Of a stretch of 64,000 bases of DNA, positions 47,211 through 56,568 are shown in pieces. The DNA is from Murdochiella vaginalis (GTDB taxonomy: Bacteria > Bacillota > Clostridia > Tissierellales > Peptoniphilaceae). The notes under the pieces are model-generated. The model ran no database searches. It was not told the origin of the DNA and was given only the letters and a program-made list of their open reading frames with translations. The DNA is taken from contig NZ_LT632322.1 of the NCBI RefSeq assembly GCF_900119705.1, positions 1,178,001 through 1,242,000 of the forward strand, given 5' to 3'. The position numbers and the translations under genes are program-made. Position 1 is the first letter of the stretch. Each line of letters opens with the position of its first letter.

Positions 47211-49397
47211 TTAATACATCGTTAACGGATCCAGCGTAACCGTAATCCACAAATCTTCCGCCGTCGGAAACGCATGGATGACGCTTCTGCCCGCCTCTTC
47301 CAGCAGTCTCCGATCCGGCGAACGAAGCATGAGGGAAAAGCGATAGCGACGGTTCATACGCTCTATAACGCTCGGACTCGGTCCATCTTGGTGAAGATCA
47401 CCGTAGCGGCGAGCGAGAAAATCATGTACCTGATGTGCTTTATGCAGCGCTTCATCCCGTCGAAAGCCGCTGAATTGGATGTGCAGCGCATGCCATACGG
47501 GCGGATACTGATTTTCCCGACGATAGGCGATTTCCTGACGGTAAAAAGCATCGACGTCATAGGTTGCCGCGGAAAGCAACGCATAGTGGGATGGAACATA
47601 AGACTGAATAAACACCTCACCGGGACGATCTGCTCGCCCCGCTCGTCCGGCCACCTGCGTTAATAGCTGAAAGGTTCGCTCCGCCGCGCGTAAATCCGGC
47701 AAATTCAGGTTGACATCGGCGGAAAGTATGCCGACGACCGTTACCTTTGGAAAATCAAATCCTTTGGCAATCATCTGGGTTCCAAGGAGAATGTCAATTT
47801 TCCCTTCTCGCATTCCATTATAAACGTCATCATAGGCACCCTTTTGCTGCATGGTGTCCGCATCCGCTCGACGTACCCGTGCTTCGGGAAATAGCCGCCT
47901 CACCTCTTCTTCCAGCTGTTCCGTTCCGGCGCCGAATTCCCGTATTGCGTGACTTCCACATTGAGGGCACTTCCTACGATAGACCTTCTCTCTTCCACAA
48001 TAGTGACAGATGAGCTTATCACGGTGTTTGTGATACGTCATAGCCACATCGCACGCATCACACCGGTAAACATAGCCACAGGCGCGGCAAAACACAAACG
48101 AGGTATGTCCACGTTTGTTGAGAAACAGAATAACCTGCTCTCCCTTGCTGAGCGCATTCTTCGTCGCATTATAGAGAGAGCGCGAAAACATGGATCGATT
48201 GTTGTTTTTCAGTTCTTCTCGCATGTCCACCAAATGTGCCGTCGGCATGGGCTGATTATGCACACGCGTAGGTAAATCCAGGCGGGTCAGCTCCCCTGTT
48301 TCCACACGATAAAGCGATTCTATGGACGGCGTTGCCGAGCCCAGAACCAAGGAACAATGATGCCAGTTGGCCCGAAATGCCGCAATATGATCGGTATGAT
48401 ACTTCGGGTTCTGCTCGCTCACATAACTCGTCTCATGTTCCTCGTCAATGATGAGAATGCCGAGATCGGAAAAAGGAGCAAACACGGCGCTTCTTGCACC
48501 GATGGCAATGGTGACTTCCCCGCGCTGAATCTTTTCCCATTCTTCATAGCGTTCTGCAGAAGAAAGCCGGGAATGCAATATAGCGACTTGGCGGCCAAAG
48601 CGCCCCTCAAAACGTGCGATGGTCTGCGGCGTCAATGCGATTTCAGGCACTAAAATAATGGCTTGCTTACCTTCTTCCAGCGCCTTTTGCACCAATTGCA
48701 GATAGATCTCGGTCTTTCCCGAACCGGTTACGCCGCAAAGCAGATATTGACCCGTTTTTTCCGTAATCTGCTCGAATACCTTCTGTTGCTGAGGTGTTAA
48801 CGGCATGGCCGCATAGGCTTCTGCTTCCGGCTTTTGAAGACGTTTTATACGCTCCTCTTCGCGGACAATCCACCCCCGTTCTTCCAGACGCAAAAGCGTC
48901 GCGGAATCGGCTTGGGTTTCGGTAAGCAGCGCTTCACGAGAAAGCGCGCCGTTGGAAAGAGCGGCCAAAACCTTCGCCTGACGATGTGCTCCGGCACGCG
49001 GCGTTGCTTCTTTTCCCTCTTTTGTCAATGCATAATGAAAGCGAACCTTCGGACGATATTCTCCCGGTTTCCCCGGGGGGAGAACCGTTTGAATGGCTGC
49101 GGCGAAATCAGAAAGATCGTGGTGGACCATGTCCTCGACTAAGGCCAGTGCTTCTTCCGACACCGGAGAAAGCGTGGGAATCCAGGAGAGAATATCCTTT
49201 GTAGGAAAATTCGGAGGATCCTTTTCCACGACTTGCCAAACAAGAGCATCACAACGACGATTGCCTCGCCCGAACGGAACGCGGCAAAGAGCACCGCGCA
49301 CCGCTCCTTCACGAAGGGCGTCGGGAACGGCATACGTAAAAAGGCGCTCCGTCTTTCTCGTATTGGTTAAAAGATAGACGTCAACGAACGTACTCAT
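47211..49397 (-). CDS. priA: Primosomal protein N' (replication restart helicase PriA)
   Basis: Restarts replication at collapsed forks. N-terminal 3'-DNA-binding domain, helicase with LLCGVTGSGKTEIYL (Walker A) and DEEHETSY, then a zinc-binding region with paired Cys (CRACGYVYRCDACD, CHYC, CPQC), and GTQMIAKGFDFPKVTVVGIL with AGRAGR. 728 aa is normal. The start overlaps coaBC by four bases. Confidence 0.96.
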   Translation of the reverse strand: MSTFVDVYLLTNTRKTERLFTYAVPDALREGAVRGALCRVPFGRGNRRCDALVWQVVEKDPPNFPTKDILSWIPTLSPVSEEALALVEDMVHHDLSDFAAAIQTVLPPGKPGEYRPKVRFHYALTKEGKEATPRAGAHRQAKVLAALSNGALSREALLTETQADSATLLRLEERGWIVREEERIKRLQKPEAEAYAAMPLTPQQQKVFEQITEKTGQYLLCGVTGSGKTEIYLQLVQKALEEGKQAIILVPEIALTPQTIARFEGRFGRQVAILHSRLSSAERYEEWEKIQRGEVTIAIGARSAVFAPFSDLGILIIDEEHETSYVSEQNPKYHTDHIAAFRANWHHCSLVLGSATPSIESLYRVETGELTRLDLPTRVHNQPMPTAHLVDMREELKNNNRSMFSRSLYNATKNALSKGEQVILFLNKRGHTSFVFCRACGYVYRCDACDVAMTYHKHRDKLICHYCGREKVYRRKCPQCGSHAIREFGAGTEQLEEEVRRLFPEARVRRADADTMQQKGAYDDVYNGMREGKIDILLGTQMIAKGFDFPKVTVVGILSADVNLNLPDLRAAERTFQLLTQVAGRAGRADRPGEVFIQSYVPSHYALLSAATYDVDAFYRQEIAYRRENQYPPVWHALHIQFSGFRRDEALHKAHQVHDFLARRYGDLHQDGPSPSVIERMNRRYRFSLMLRSPDRRLLEEAGRSVIHAFPTAEDLWITVTLDPLTMY

Positions 49398-50575
49398 CGC
49401 AAAAGATCCAATAAATGATCCGCCACTTCTTCTTTGGTTAGAAGCGGCAGCGCTTCTTCCTTCTCCTCACCGAGAATCGTCACAATATTCGTATCGTAAT
49501 CGAATGCGGCGCCTTCCTTCGTGACATCGTTCGCCACGATATAATCCAATTTTTTCTTCTTTAACTTTTCGCGTGCATGGTCCAAGACTTTTTCGGATTC
49601 GGTGGCAAACCCGATCACCGTCTGATGCGTCTTCATCGTGGCGAGATGTCGGAGAATATCCGGCGTATCCACCATCTCCAGAATATGGACCTTTCCGTCA
49701 TCCGCGCCTTTTATTTTCTGCGTTTTTTCTTCCACGGGGCGAAAATCTGCCGGAGCAGCCGCCATCAAAAGCGCATCCGCTTTCGGAAATTCCCTCTCCA
49801 GAGCAGCCAGCATATCCTCCGTCGACTCCACGGCAATCGCGCGCACACCCTGCGGCACAGGCACCTTCATCTCTCCATGTACCAGCGTCACATCGGCCCC
49901 GCGCATCGCAGCGCGCTTTGCAATGGCCACGCCCTGCTTACCGGAGGAATCATTGGTCAAAAAGCGCACAGGATCCAGTCGCTCCCGGGTCGGACCCGCC
50001 GAAACCAGAATGCGCTTGCCCGCTAAATCCTTTTCGGTTAAGGCACTTTCCACAGCCAAAAGGAGCGAAACCGGCTCCGGCATGCGCCCCTCCCCTTCCT
50101 CTTGACAGGCCAGCCATCCTGCTTCCGGATCCAAAATCGAAATGCCTCGACTACGAAGCGTCTCTAAGTTTTCCTGTGTGGCGGCGTTATGATACATCAC
50201 CACATTCATAGCGGGTGCAACAAGGACAGGGCAATGGGCCGCAAGAGCGGTTGCGGAAAGCAAATCATCTGCGATGCCGTTCGCCATTTTCGCAAGAATA
50301 TTCGCCGTCGCAGGAGCAATCAAAAACAGATCCGCCTCGCGCGTTAAGTCGATATGGGGAATCATCCCCTCCTCTTCGGCAAAGAGATCCGTGTATACCG
50401 TATGACCGGACATGGTCTGAAAGGTCAAAGGCGTCACAAAACGAGCGGCACCTTCCGTCATGACCACCCGCGTTTCCGCACCTGCTTTGCGCAAGCGTGA
50501 CAACAGATCCGGAATTTTATAGATTGCAATCCCTCCCGATACACCAAGGAGGATGCGCTTGCCTGAAAGACTCAT
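49394..50575 (-). CDS. coaBC: Bifunctional phosphopantothenoylcysteine decarboxylase/synthase
   Basis: Second and third steps of CoA synthesis. N-terminal CoaC flavoprotein half with GVSGGIAIYKIPDLLSRL, the PAMN motif and LACQEEGEGRM; C-terminal CoaB half with VSAGPTRERLDPVRFLTNDSSGKQG and AAAPADFRP. 393 aa is normal. GGAGGAATAA precedes the ATG, which lies next to the rpoZ stop. Confidence 0.95.
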   Translation of the reverse strand: MSLSGKRILLGVSGGIAIYKIPDLLSRLRKAGAETRVVMTEGAARFVTPLTFQTMSGHTVYTDLFAEEEGMIPHIDLTREADLFLIAPATANILAKMANGIADDLLSATALAAHCPVLVAPAMNVVMYHNAATQENLETLRSRGISILDPEAGWLACQEEGEGRMPEPVSLLLAVESALTEKDLAGKRILVSAGPTRERLDPVRFLTNDSSGKQGVAIAKRAAMRGADVTLVHGEMKVPVPQGVRAIAVESTEDMLAALEREFPKADALLMAAAPADFRPVEEKTQKIKGADDGKVHILEMVDTPDILRHLATMKTHQTVIGFATESEKVLDHAREKLKKKKLDYIVANDVTKEGAAFDYDTNIVTILGEEKEEALPLLTKEEVADHLLDLLR

Positions 50576-50785
50576 TTATTCCTCCACAGGGGCTACTTGA
50601 TCGACCTTGGTGACTTTACGCTGCATAATTTCATCCAAGGCGATGGTAACCGGTTTTTCTCCTTTGCTGTCCACTAACGGTTGTGACCCGTCGGTTAGCA
50701 GGCGCGCACGTTTCATCACCATCACGCACACGTCGTAACGGCTCGGGCTGATTTCGCCCAGTTCTCGAAATGATGGATTAATCAT
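50576..50785 (-). CDS. rpoZ: RNA polymerase omega subunit
   Basis: 69-aa chaperone-like subunit of RNA polymerase. It opens MINPSFRELGEISPSRYDVCVMVMKRAR, and ends EIMQRKVTK plus a few acidic residues. The ATG at 50785 has GGGAGGAATTTC upstream and overlaps the gmk 3' end by eight bases. The gmk-rpoZ-coaBC-priA order is conserved across Bacillota. Confidence 0.93.
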   Translation of the reverse strand: MINPSFRELGEISPSRYDVCVMVMKRARLLTDGSQPLVDSKGEKPVTIALDEIMQRKVTKVDQVAPVEE

Positions 50786-51389
50786 GAAATTCCTCCCAAT
50801 AGGTTTCAATCAGTTCGGTATCGATGCGTTGATTTTCAGCATCGATAATATGAGACACCATCTCCGCGCAGCGATCCACCTCGTCATTGACAACAGCGAA
50901 ATCATAATCGTGCAGCATGGAGATCTCTTTGCCGGCATTGGCCAAACGCAGATGAATACTATCCTCGTTTTCACTGCCACGTTTCCGAATGCGGGATTCC
51001 AAATCGCCACGATGCGGCGGAAGCAAGAAAATGTACACGCCGCCGGGCATATTTTGTTTCACCTGCATGGCGCCCTGCACGTCAATTTCCAGCAACACGT
51101 TTTGACCGGCAGCAAGCTGGTCCAACACGTAGGCTTTCGGCGTGCCATAATAATTGCCGTGCACCTTCGCAAATTCAATCAATTCTCCGCGGTCGATGAG
51201 AGCATTAAATTCGGCAGGCGTATAAAAAAAATAATTTTCACCATCTTTTTCCTGCGGCCGCTTGGCGCGTGTGGTGGCGGAAATGCTCACCTTAAGATCG
51301 TTACGCATGGCTTTGAGCGCTTCACAGACCGTTCCCTTACCCACTCCGGAAGGGCCGGACAGTATGATCAACTTTCCCTGACGTCGCAT
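50778..51389 (-). CDS. gmk: Guanylate kinase
   Basis: Phosphorylates GMP to GDP. P-loop GPSGVGKG at 12-19, SISATTRAKRPQEKDGENY, EFAKVHGNYYGTPK and LEIDVQGA. 203 aa. The ATG at 51389 has AAGGAGGAACC upstream. It opens the long operon ending in thiN; the YicC and RemA genes that often lie before gmk are missing, and rqcH is divergent instead. Confidence 0.96.
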   Translation of the reverse strand: MRRQGKLIILSGPSGVGKGTVCEALKAMRNDLKVSISATTRAKRPQEKDGENYFFYTPAEFNALIDRGELIEFAKVHGNYYGTPKAYVLDQLAAGQNVLLEIDVQGAMQVKQNMPGGVYIFLLPPHRGDLESRIRKRGSENEDSIHLRLANAGKEISMLHDYDFAVVNDEVDRCAEMVSHIIDAENQRIDTELIETYWEEFHD

Positions 51390-51451
51390 GGTTCCTCCTT
51401 TTCGTTCCAAGAGCAGTGTAACAGGGTGCAAGGAAAAAAGCGATGGAATAA

Positions 51452-51463
51452 GACAATATTGTC
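51452..51463. promoter_or_regulatory. Perfect 12-bp palindrome between gmk and rqcH
   Basis: GACAATATTGTC is a perfect palindrome in A/T-rich sequence, about 65 bases before gmk and 130 before rqcH. It could be a regulator site for either gene. I see no convincing gmk promoter; a TTGACC (51498-51493, minus) has no -10 at the proper distance. Confidence 0.4.
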
Positions 51464-51544
51464 ATAATTTTAGTGAAAATATAGAATCGTGCGGTCAAGT
51501 TATGGTCTTCCGTTTCCTTTCCTTCTATTTTTCCGGTTTCGTTT

Positions 51545-51566
51545 GCATTCGGACGAATGCTATAAT
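51545..51566 (+). promoter_or_regulatory. Extended -10 promoter of rqcH
   Basis: TGCTATAAT (51558-51566) is an extended -10 about 27 bases before the rqcH start. Directly before it GCATTC and GAATGC form a 6-bp inverted repeat around GGAC (51545-51560), which could be an operator. The -35 region is weak (TTTCGT). Confidence 0.65.
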
Positions 51567-51592
51567 AAGCGAAGCACAGAAAGGATTTTCTC

Positions 51593-53374
51593 ATGACATT
51601 TGACGGCATTACCATGCATGCAGTGGTGGACGAGCTCCGGAAAAAGCTGCTCGGCGGACACCTGAAAAAAATAAACCAAATTGGTCCGACACAGTTGACC
51701 ATGTCCTTCTATGCGAACGGCGAAAATCTATTGCTCTATCTTTCCTGTGATTCTGCAAACGGAAGGTTACATCTGACCACAAAAAAATACACCAATCCGA
51801 CCACGCCGCCCAATTTCGTAATGCTTTTGCGCAAGCATTTAGGGCAAGGCAAATTGGTGGAGCTGGAGCAGGTCGCCATGGATCGTACGGTGCGACTGCG
51901 CTTTCAGACCCGCAATGAATTAGGCGATACAGTGGAAAAGCAGGTAATTTTAGAGGTGATGGGCCGCCACTCCAATCTCATTTTATTGGATGAACAGGAT
52001 CGCGTCATTGAAGCGGTGCGCCGTGTCTCGCATGATATGAGCCGCGTGCGTCAGATTTATCCCGGAAAGACCTACGCCATTTTCCCTGCCAATAAACACG
52101 ATGTTCTCACGCAAGAAGTGTCTCTTTCTATGCTGATCGAAGAGGCGCAAAAAGAGCAAAGCGGCGGATTAACAACGAAACAGCTTTTTTACGGCCGATT
52201 GACGGGCTTTTCCCCTTTAATTTCCGTGGAACTTTGCGTGCGCGCCGATGTGAATCCCGATACACCCATCGGAGCACTTACCGTTGCTCAGCAAAGGATG
52301 CTGGATCACCAGCTATCTCTTCTGGTTGCCGCGTTGCGTTCGAACACCTTTCACCCAGCGCTTTACCGCTCTCCCAAAAAGCAGGCCTATCCCTTTGCTC
52401 TTACGCATTACGGCAAGCCGGAAGCCGAGGATGCCTCCATCAGTACGCTCATCGACCGACAAACGGCGGAAACGGCACGCGATGATGGATTCGGACAACG
52501 CAAAGAGCATCTGCGCCATTCGTTGGCCATCCTGCTAGATAAAAAAATGCGTAAACGCGACCACCTGCGTGAGGATCAGGCACAGACAGAGAATCGGGAG
52601 GACTATAAAGAAGAGGCGGATTTGTTGGCCGCCTATGCGCATCAGGTCGTCAAAGGCCGTGAAAGCATTGTAGTGGACGACTTCTTTCACGACAATCGGC
52701 CACGAACTATTCCACTGGATCCCAAAAAATCCGGTCATGAAAACATGGAAGCCAAATATCGTCAGTTTTCCAAACTGAATACCGCCCACAAGCTATTGGC
52801 CGAAAGTATTCCGCGATTGGGAGAAGAGATACGTTATCTCGAACAATTGGGTGAAATGCTGGAGCAGACACAAGAAATTGAGGAATTGGAAGCCGTGCAA
52901 CAGGAATTTGAGCGCGAAGGAATCCTACCCAAACGGAAACGAAAGGAAAAGAAAACGCCAGCTTCCGCACTACCGCCCCGCCAATTCCACACCAAAAACG
53001 GCATGGCAATTCTTGTAGGACGAAACAATGCGCAAAACGACCACCTCACCTTAAAAGTGGCGGATAAAGAAGACCTGTTTTTTCATTCCAAGACCGTTCC
53101 GGGCGCACACGTCATCTTGCGTACCGCAGGACAGATCCCCGATGAAAAAGACAAGCAAGCCGCCGCCTATCTGGCCGCCAAATACTCTTCACATTCCCGC
53201 GAAAAGGCTGTGGAGATCGACTATACGCAACGAAAACATGTCTACAAAGCCAAAGGGGCTAAGCCGGGCATGGTCTATTATAAAGAGTTTCATACGCTTG
53301 TTATCAATCCTCAGGCGGACGCAGCACATCTTCTCGTAGAGGAAGATGGTGTTTCGGAAAACGAAAAAAATTAA
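51593..53374 (+). CDS. rqcH: Ribosome quality control protein RqcH (NFACT family)
   Basis: Binds stalled 50S subunits and adds C-terminal alanine tails to the nascent chain, marking it for degradation; older literature calls homologues fibronectin-binding proteins. NFACT-N opens FDGITMHAVVDELRKKLLGGHLKKINQ and has LEVMGRHSNLILLD; a coiled coil follows (about 390-450), then NFACT-R with DLFFHSKTVPGAHVIL. 593 aa is standard. AGAAAGGATTTTC precedes the ATG. A single plus-strand gene whose stop shares bases with that of trhP. Confidence 0.94.
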   Translation: MTFDGITMHAVVDELRKKLLGGHLKKINQIGPTQLTMSFYANGENLLLYLSCDSANGRLHLTTKKYTNPTTPPNFVMLLRKHLGQGKLVELEQVAMDRTVRLRFQTRNELGDTVEKQVILEVMGRHSNLILLDEQDRVIEAVRRVSHDMSRVRQIYPGKTYAIFPANKHDVLTQEVSLSMLIEEAQKEQSGGLTTKQLFYGRLTGFSPLISVELCVRADVNPDTPIGALTVAQQRMLDHQLSLLVAALRSNTFHPALYRSPKKQAYPFALTHYGKPEAEDASISTLIDRQTAETARDDGFGQRKEHLRHSLAILLDKKMRKRDHLREDQAQTENREDYKEEADLLAAYAHQVVKGRESIVVDDFFHDNRPRTIPLDPKKSGHENMEAKYRQFSKLNTAHKLLAESIPRLGEEIRYLEQLGEMLEQTQEIEELEAVQQEFEREGILPKRKRKEKKTPASALPPRQFHTKNGMAILVGRNNAQNDHLTLKVADKEDLFFHSKTVPGAHVILRTAGQIPDEKDKQAAAYLAAKYSSHSREKAVEIDYTQRKHVYKAKGAKPGMVYYKEFHTLVINPQADAAHLLVEEDGVSENEKN

Positions 53375-54618
53375 AATTCCGGTTCCCTTTGCTTGGCGCG
53401 GCGTACCATATCGCCCGCCGAGCAGTCCCCCGGTTTTGGCAGAATGACGATGGACTTGGGCGTTTTTGCCCGTTCCAAGGCCTCACCGTTTTCTGCAAAA
53501 ATAGCGGACACATTCCAAAATAAAGTCTTTCCCACTGTCATCATTTCCAGTGCGTCGCCCACCGAAAAGGCGTTGCGTACTTCCACAGAAATGGTGTTTT
53601 TTTCTTCGTGTACCGCCGTAACGATGCCAACAAAATCATACTCCTGTATATACGAAGTGGAAGCGTAATTCTGCCCCTCCGCGCCGGGCGTGCCGAATAA
53701 AAAGCCCGTAGTTAGCGCACGGTGACTGGTTTTTTGAATTTCCTTGAGGCAATACGCGACCAGGTCTTCGCTCCAGCTTCCGTTTTCAAGAGCATCCAAT
53801 GCCATACGGTAGGCATGCACCACGGTACCGACATAATAGGCGCTTTTTACGCGCCCTTCAATCTTCAAGCTGCCGATGCCGTTGGCAAGAAGCTCCGGCA
53901 AATACGGCAAAAGGCATAAATCCTTCGAATTCATAATGAACGTGCCGCGTTCCTCTTCTTCAATTGGGAAATATTCGCCGGGACGTGTTTCTTCCATCAA
54001 GGCGTATTTCCAGCGACACGCCTGTGCGCAATCGCCGCGATTGGCATCCCGCCCGGTCATATAGTTGGAAAGTAAGCACCGGCCGGATACGGAGATGCAC
54101 ATGGCACCATGCACAAAGCATTCCAGTTCCAATTTCGGGTCGATCTGCTTACGAATGGTACCGATTTCGGAAAGGCTCAATTCTCTGGCTAGAACAACCC
54201 GATTCGCACCCTGATCGCCCCAAAACTGTACCGATCTCGCATTCATAAGACTTGCCTGCGTAGAGATGTGAATGGGCAATGATGTCTCTTCGCGAACCAC
54301 CTGAAAGACGCCGGCATCCGATACAATCACGGCATCGACACCCATCTTTTCCAGTGTTTTGGCGGTCTCCGCCAGTCCGTCAAAATCGGTCTCATGAGCA
54401 AGGATATTCAATGTAACATATACCTTTGCTTCGCGTTCATGCGCATACTCGAGCGCTTTTGCCAGCGAAACCAGAGAAAAATTACGGGATGCGGTGCGCA
54501 GACCGTAGCGCTCCAGAGCAAGATACACGGCATCCGCGCCGAAATGCAATGCGCTGCGCAGTTTTTCTTCGTCTCCGGCCGGCGCCAGCAATTCGATCTT
54601 TTGCTTATTGCACGACAT
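53371..54618 (-). CDS. trhP: Peptidase U32 family protein, probable tRNA hydroxylation factor TrhP
   Basis: U32 proteins of this type (YrrO in B. subtilis, TrhP in E. coli) are needed for 5-hydroxyuridine at the tRNA wobble position rather than proteolysis. It opens ELLAPAGDEEKLRSALHFGADAVYL; the core has ISTQASLMN, ECFVHGAMC, SGRCLLSNY and GDCAQACRW (likely Fe-S Cys ligands), then SLKIEGRVKSAYYVG. 415 aa. It overlaps rnj by 14 bases; the ribosome binding site is weak, so it may rely on coupling. Confidence 0.88.
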   Translation of the reverse strand: MSCNKQKIELLAPAGDEEKLRSALHFGADAVYLALERYGLRTASRNFSLVSLAKALEYAHEREAKVYVTLNILAHETDFDGLAETAKTLEKMGVDAVIVSDAGVFQVVREETSLPIHISTQASLMNARSVQFWGDQGANRVVLARELSLSEIGTIRKQIDPKLELECFVHGAMCISVSGRCLLSNYMTGRDANRGDCAQACRWKYALMEETRPGEYFPIEEEERGTFIMNSKDLCLLPYLPELLANGIGSLKIEGRVKSAYYVGTVVHAYRMALDALENGSWSEDLVAYCLKEIQKTSHRALTTGFLFGTPGAEGQNYASTSYIQEYDFVGIVTAVHEEKNTISVEVRNAFSVGDALEMMTVGKTLFWNVSAIFAENGEALERAKTPKSIVILPKPGDCSAGDMVRRAKQREPEF

Positions 54619-56305
54619 GTCCGTCGGTCTCCATGATGATCGTGAGAATCATAGGATTGCGCTGGATTTCTTTGTATACGTATCCCTTTACCTCTTCACG
54701 CATGCGCGACTTCAGGAATGCCCAGTCTGTGATCTTACGGCGTTGGGCATCCTCGAAAATCTGCGTCACGATCTTCTTGAGCTCCTCAATAATATCCACG
54801 TTGTCTTTCATGTAAATGAAACCGCGCGAAATAATTTCCGGTCCGGCAACCACCTTATGCGTCTTGGGATCCACTGTGACCACCAGCGAAATCATACCAT
54901 CGTCGGCAAGGCGTTTACGATCATTTAACACCACCGATCCGACATCACCGATGCCCAAGCCGTCAATAAGAATTCGTCCGGCCTGCACTTTTTCATCCAT
55001 GTTGGCTACAACAGTTTTTCCGACTCGATTGAATTCGATAACACTGCCGTTTTCGGCCATGAGAATATGATCCTCCGGCACACCGAGATCCATCGCCAGC
55101 TTCTTGTGCGTGATGAGCATACGGGGCTCACCGTGTGCCGGTATGAAGTATTCTTCGTTTACCAACGAGTGCATGAGTTTAATTTCTTCCTGACAGGCGT
55201 GTCCGGAAACGTGTACGTTTTGAAGCGAGGAATAAACCACACGGCAGCCGCGCAACATCAAGGCATTAATCATGTCTCCGATGCTCTTTTCATTACCGGG
55301 AATCATGGATGCCGATAGGATGATGGTGTCATTTTCACCAACATTGATCTGCCGATGCGAGCCGTTTGACATACGTGAAAGAGCACTCATCGGTTCCCCT
55401 TGTGATCCGGTGATCAATAGGCACACTTCATCCGGTTTGTATTTTTCCACGTCTTTAATATCAATTAACGTCTTACTCTGAACGCGCAGATAGCCTAATT
55501 CGCTTGCCACGGCAACATTGTTGAGCATGGAGCGTCCGGAAAGAGCAACCTTGCGGTTATTGGCTTCCGCCGCTTCAATGATTTGCTGTACTCGATGCAG
55601 GTTGGACGCAAAGGTGGCAACAATCAAGCGTCCCTTGGTATTACTGAAAATCTGCTTGAAGGTTTCCCCCACACTGCGCTCGCTGAGCGTATAACCCGGA
55701 CGCTCCACGTTTGTGGAATCGCTATAAAGTGCGAGAACACCTTCCTCTCCGAGTTCCGCCAGGCGGTGAATATCCGTTGGCTCATGATCAATGGGTGTAA
55801 AATCGAATTTAAAATCCCCGGTAAAAAGAATGGTCCCTACCGGATTATGCACCGCAATGGCACAGGCATCCGGGATGCTGTGCGCTACGCGAACAAATTC
55901 GCAATCCAACTCTCCTAAGCGCAAAACGTCCCCGGCCTTCACGTACTTAATAACCGATGGATTAATACCATGCTCTTTAAATTTGTTTTCCAGCATCCCG
56001 CCGGTAAGACGCGTGCAATATACATTGGTCTGCAGCTTTTTCAGGACGTACGGTACTGCACCGTAGTGATCTTCATGCCCGTGCGTCAAGAGAATGCCCC
56101 GCAGCTTTTCCTTGTTCTTTTCGAGATAGGAAATATCCGGGATCACTGTGTCCACACCCGGCATATCCTCATCCGGAAACGTCAGGCCGGCGTCAATCAC
56201 AATCATATCATTGCCGTATTCGACCACCGCCATGTTCTTTCCGATTTCACGCAATCCGCCGAGCGGAATCACCCGTAATCGCTTTATATTCGCTTTTGTT
56301 TTCAA
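54605..56305 (-). CDS. rnj: Ribonuclease J
   Basis: Metallo-beta-lactamase/beta-CASP nuclease with 5' exo- and endonuclease activity in mRNA and 16S rRNA processing. The metal motif is THGHEDHYGA; other motifs are DAGLTFP, FTGDFKFD, SDSTNVERPG and TGSQGEPMSAL. 566 aa is normal. It starts with TTG at 56305, seven bases after GGAGG. It overlaps the upstream DUF1292 gene by four bases. Confidence 0.95.
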   Translation of the reverse strand: MKTKANIKRLRVIPLGGLREIGKNMAVVEYGNDMIVIDAGLTFPDEDMPGVDTVIPDISYLEKNKEKLRGILLTHGHEDHYGAVPYVLKKLQTNVYCTRLTGGMLENKFKEHGINPSVIKYVKAGDVLRLGELDCEFVRVAHSIPDACAIAVHNPVGTILFTGDFKFDFTPIDHEPTDIHRLAELGEEGVLALYSDSTNVERPGYTLSERSVGETFKQIFSNTKGRLIVATFASNLHRVQQIIEAAEANNRKVALSGRSMLNNVAVASELGYLRVQSKTLIDIKDVEKYKPDEVCLLITGSQGEPMSALSRMSNGSHRQINVGENDTIILSASMIPGNEKSIGDMINALMLRGCRVVYSSLQNVHVSGHACQEEIKLMHSLVNEEYFIPAHGEPRMLITHKKLAMDLGVPEDHILMAENGSVIEFNRVGKTVVANMDEKVQAGRILIDGLGIGDVGSVVLNDRKRLADDGMISLVVTVDPKTHKVVAGPEIISRGFIYMKDNVDIIEELKKIVTQIFEDAQRRKITDWAFLKSRMREEVKGYVYKEIQRNPMILTIIMETDGHVVQ

Positions 56306-56568
56306 ACGCTTTCCTCCTTTTGTTCTTTCCCTTTTTCCATTTTATTTAATTCCTCGAAGGCTTCGCTCACCTCATCGAGTTCTCGTTCCGATTCCAATGC
56401 CGCAAAGACCATATCGTCTCCGTCGGCAAAATAACGCAAAAAGAAGGAAGAACCATCTTCCTGGTCTTCCACTAAACAATAGTCCTTATCTTGCAAGGAA
56501 AAAGACGCAACGAGGGTTAATGCCACATCACGCTCTCCATCCTGTACAATCATCTCTTGTCTGTTCAT
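56302..56568 (-). CDS. DUF1292 family protein
   Basis: Small acidic protein of unknown function (YrzB family), 88 aa. The conserved pattern is VASFSLQDKDYCLVED, SSFFLRYF and a Glu-rich helix near the C-terminus. The ATG at 56568 overlaps the ruvX stop (ATGA). It lies in the widely conserved alaS-ireB-ruvX-DUF1292 order, which suggests but does not prove a link to translation or RNA. Confidence 0.88.
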   Translation of the reverse strand: MNRQEMIVQDGERDVALTLVASFSLQDKDYCLVEDQEDGSSFFLRYFADGDDMVFAALESERELDEVSEAFEELNKMEKGKEQKEESV

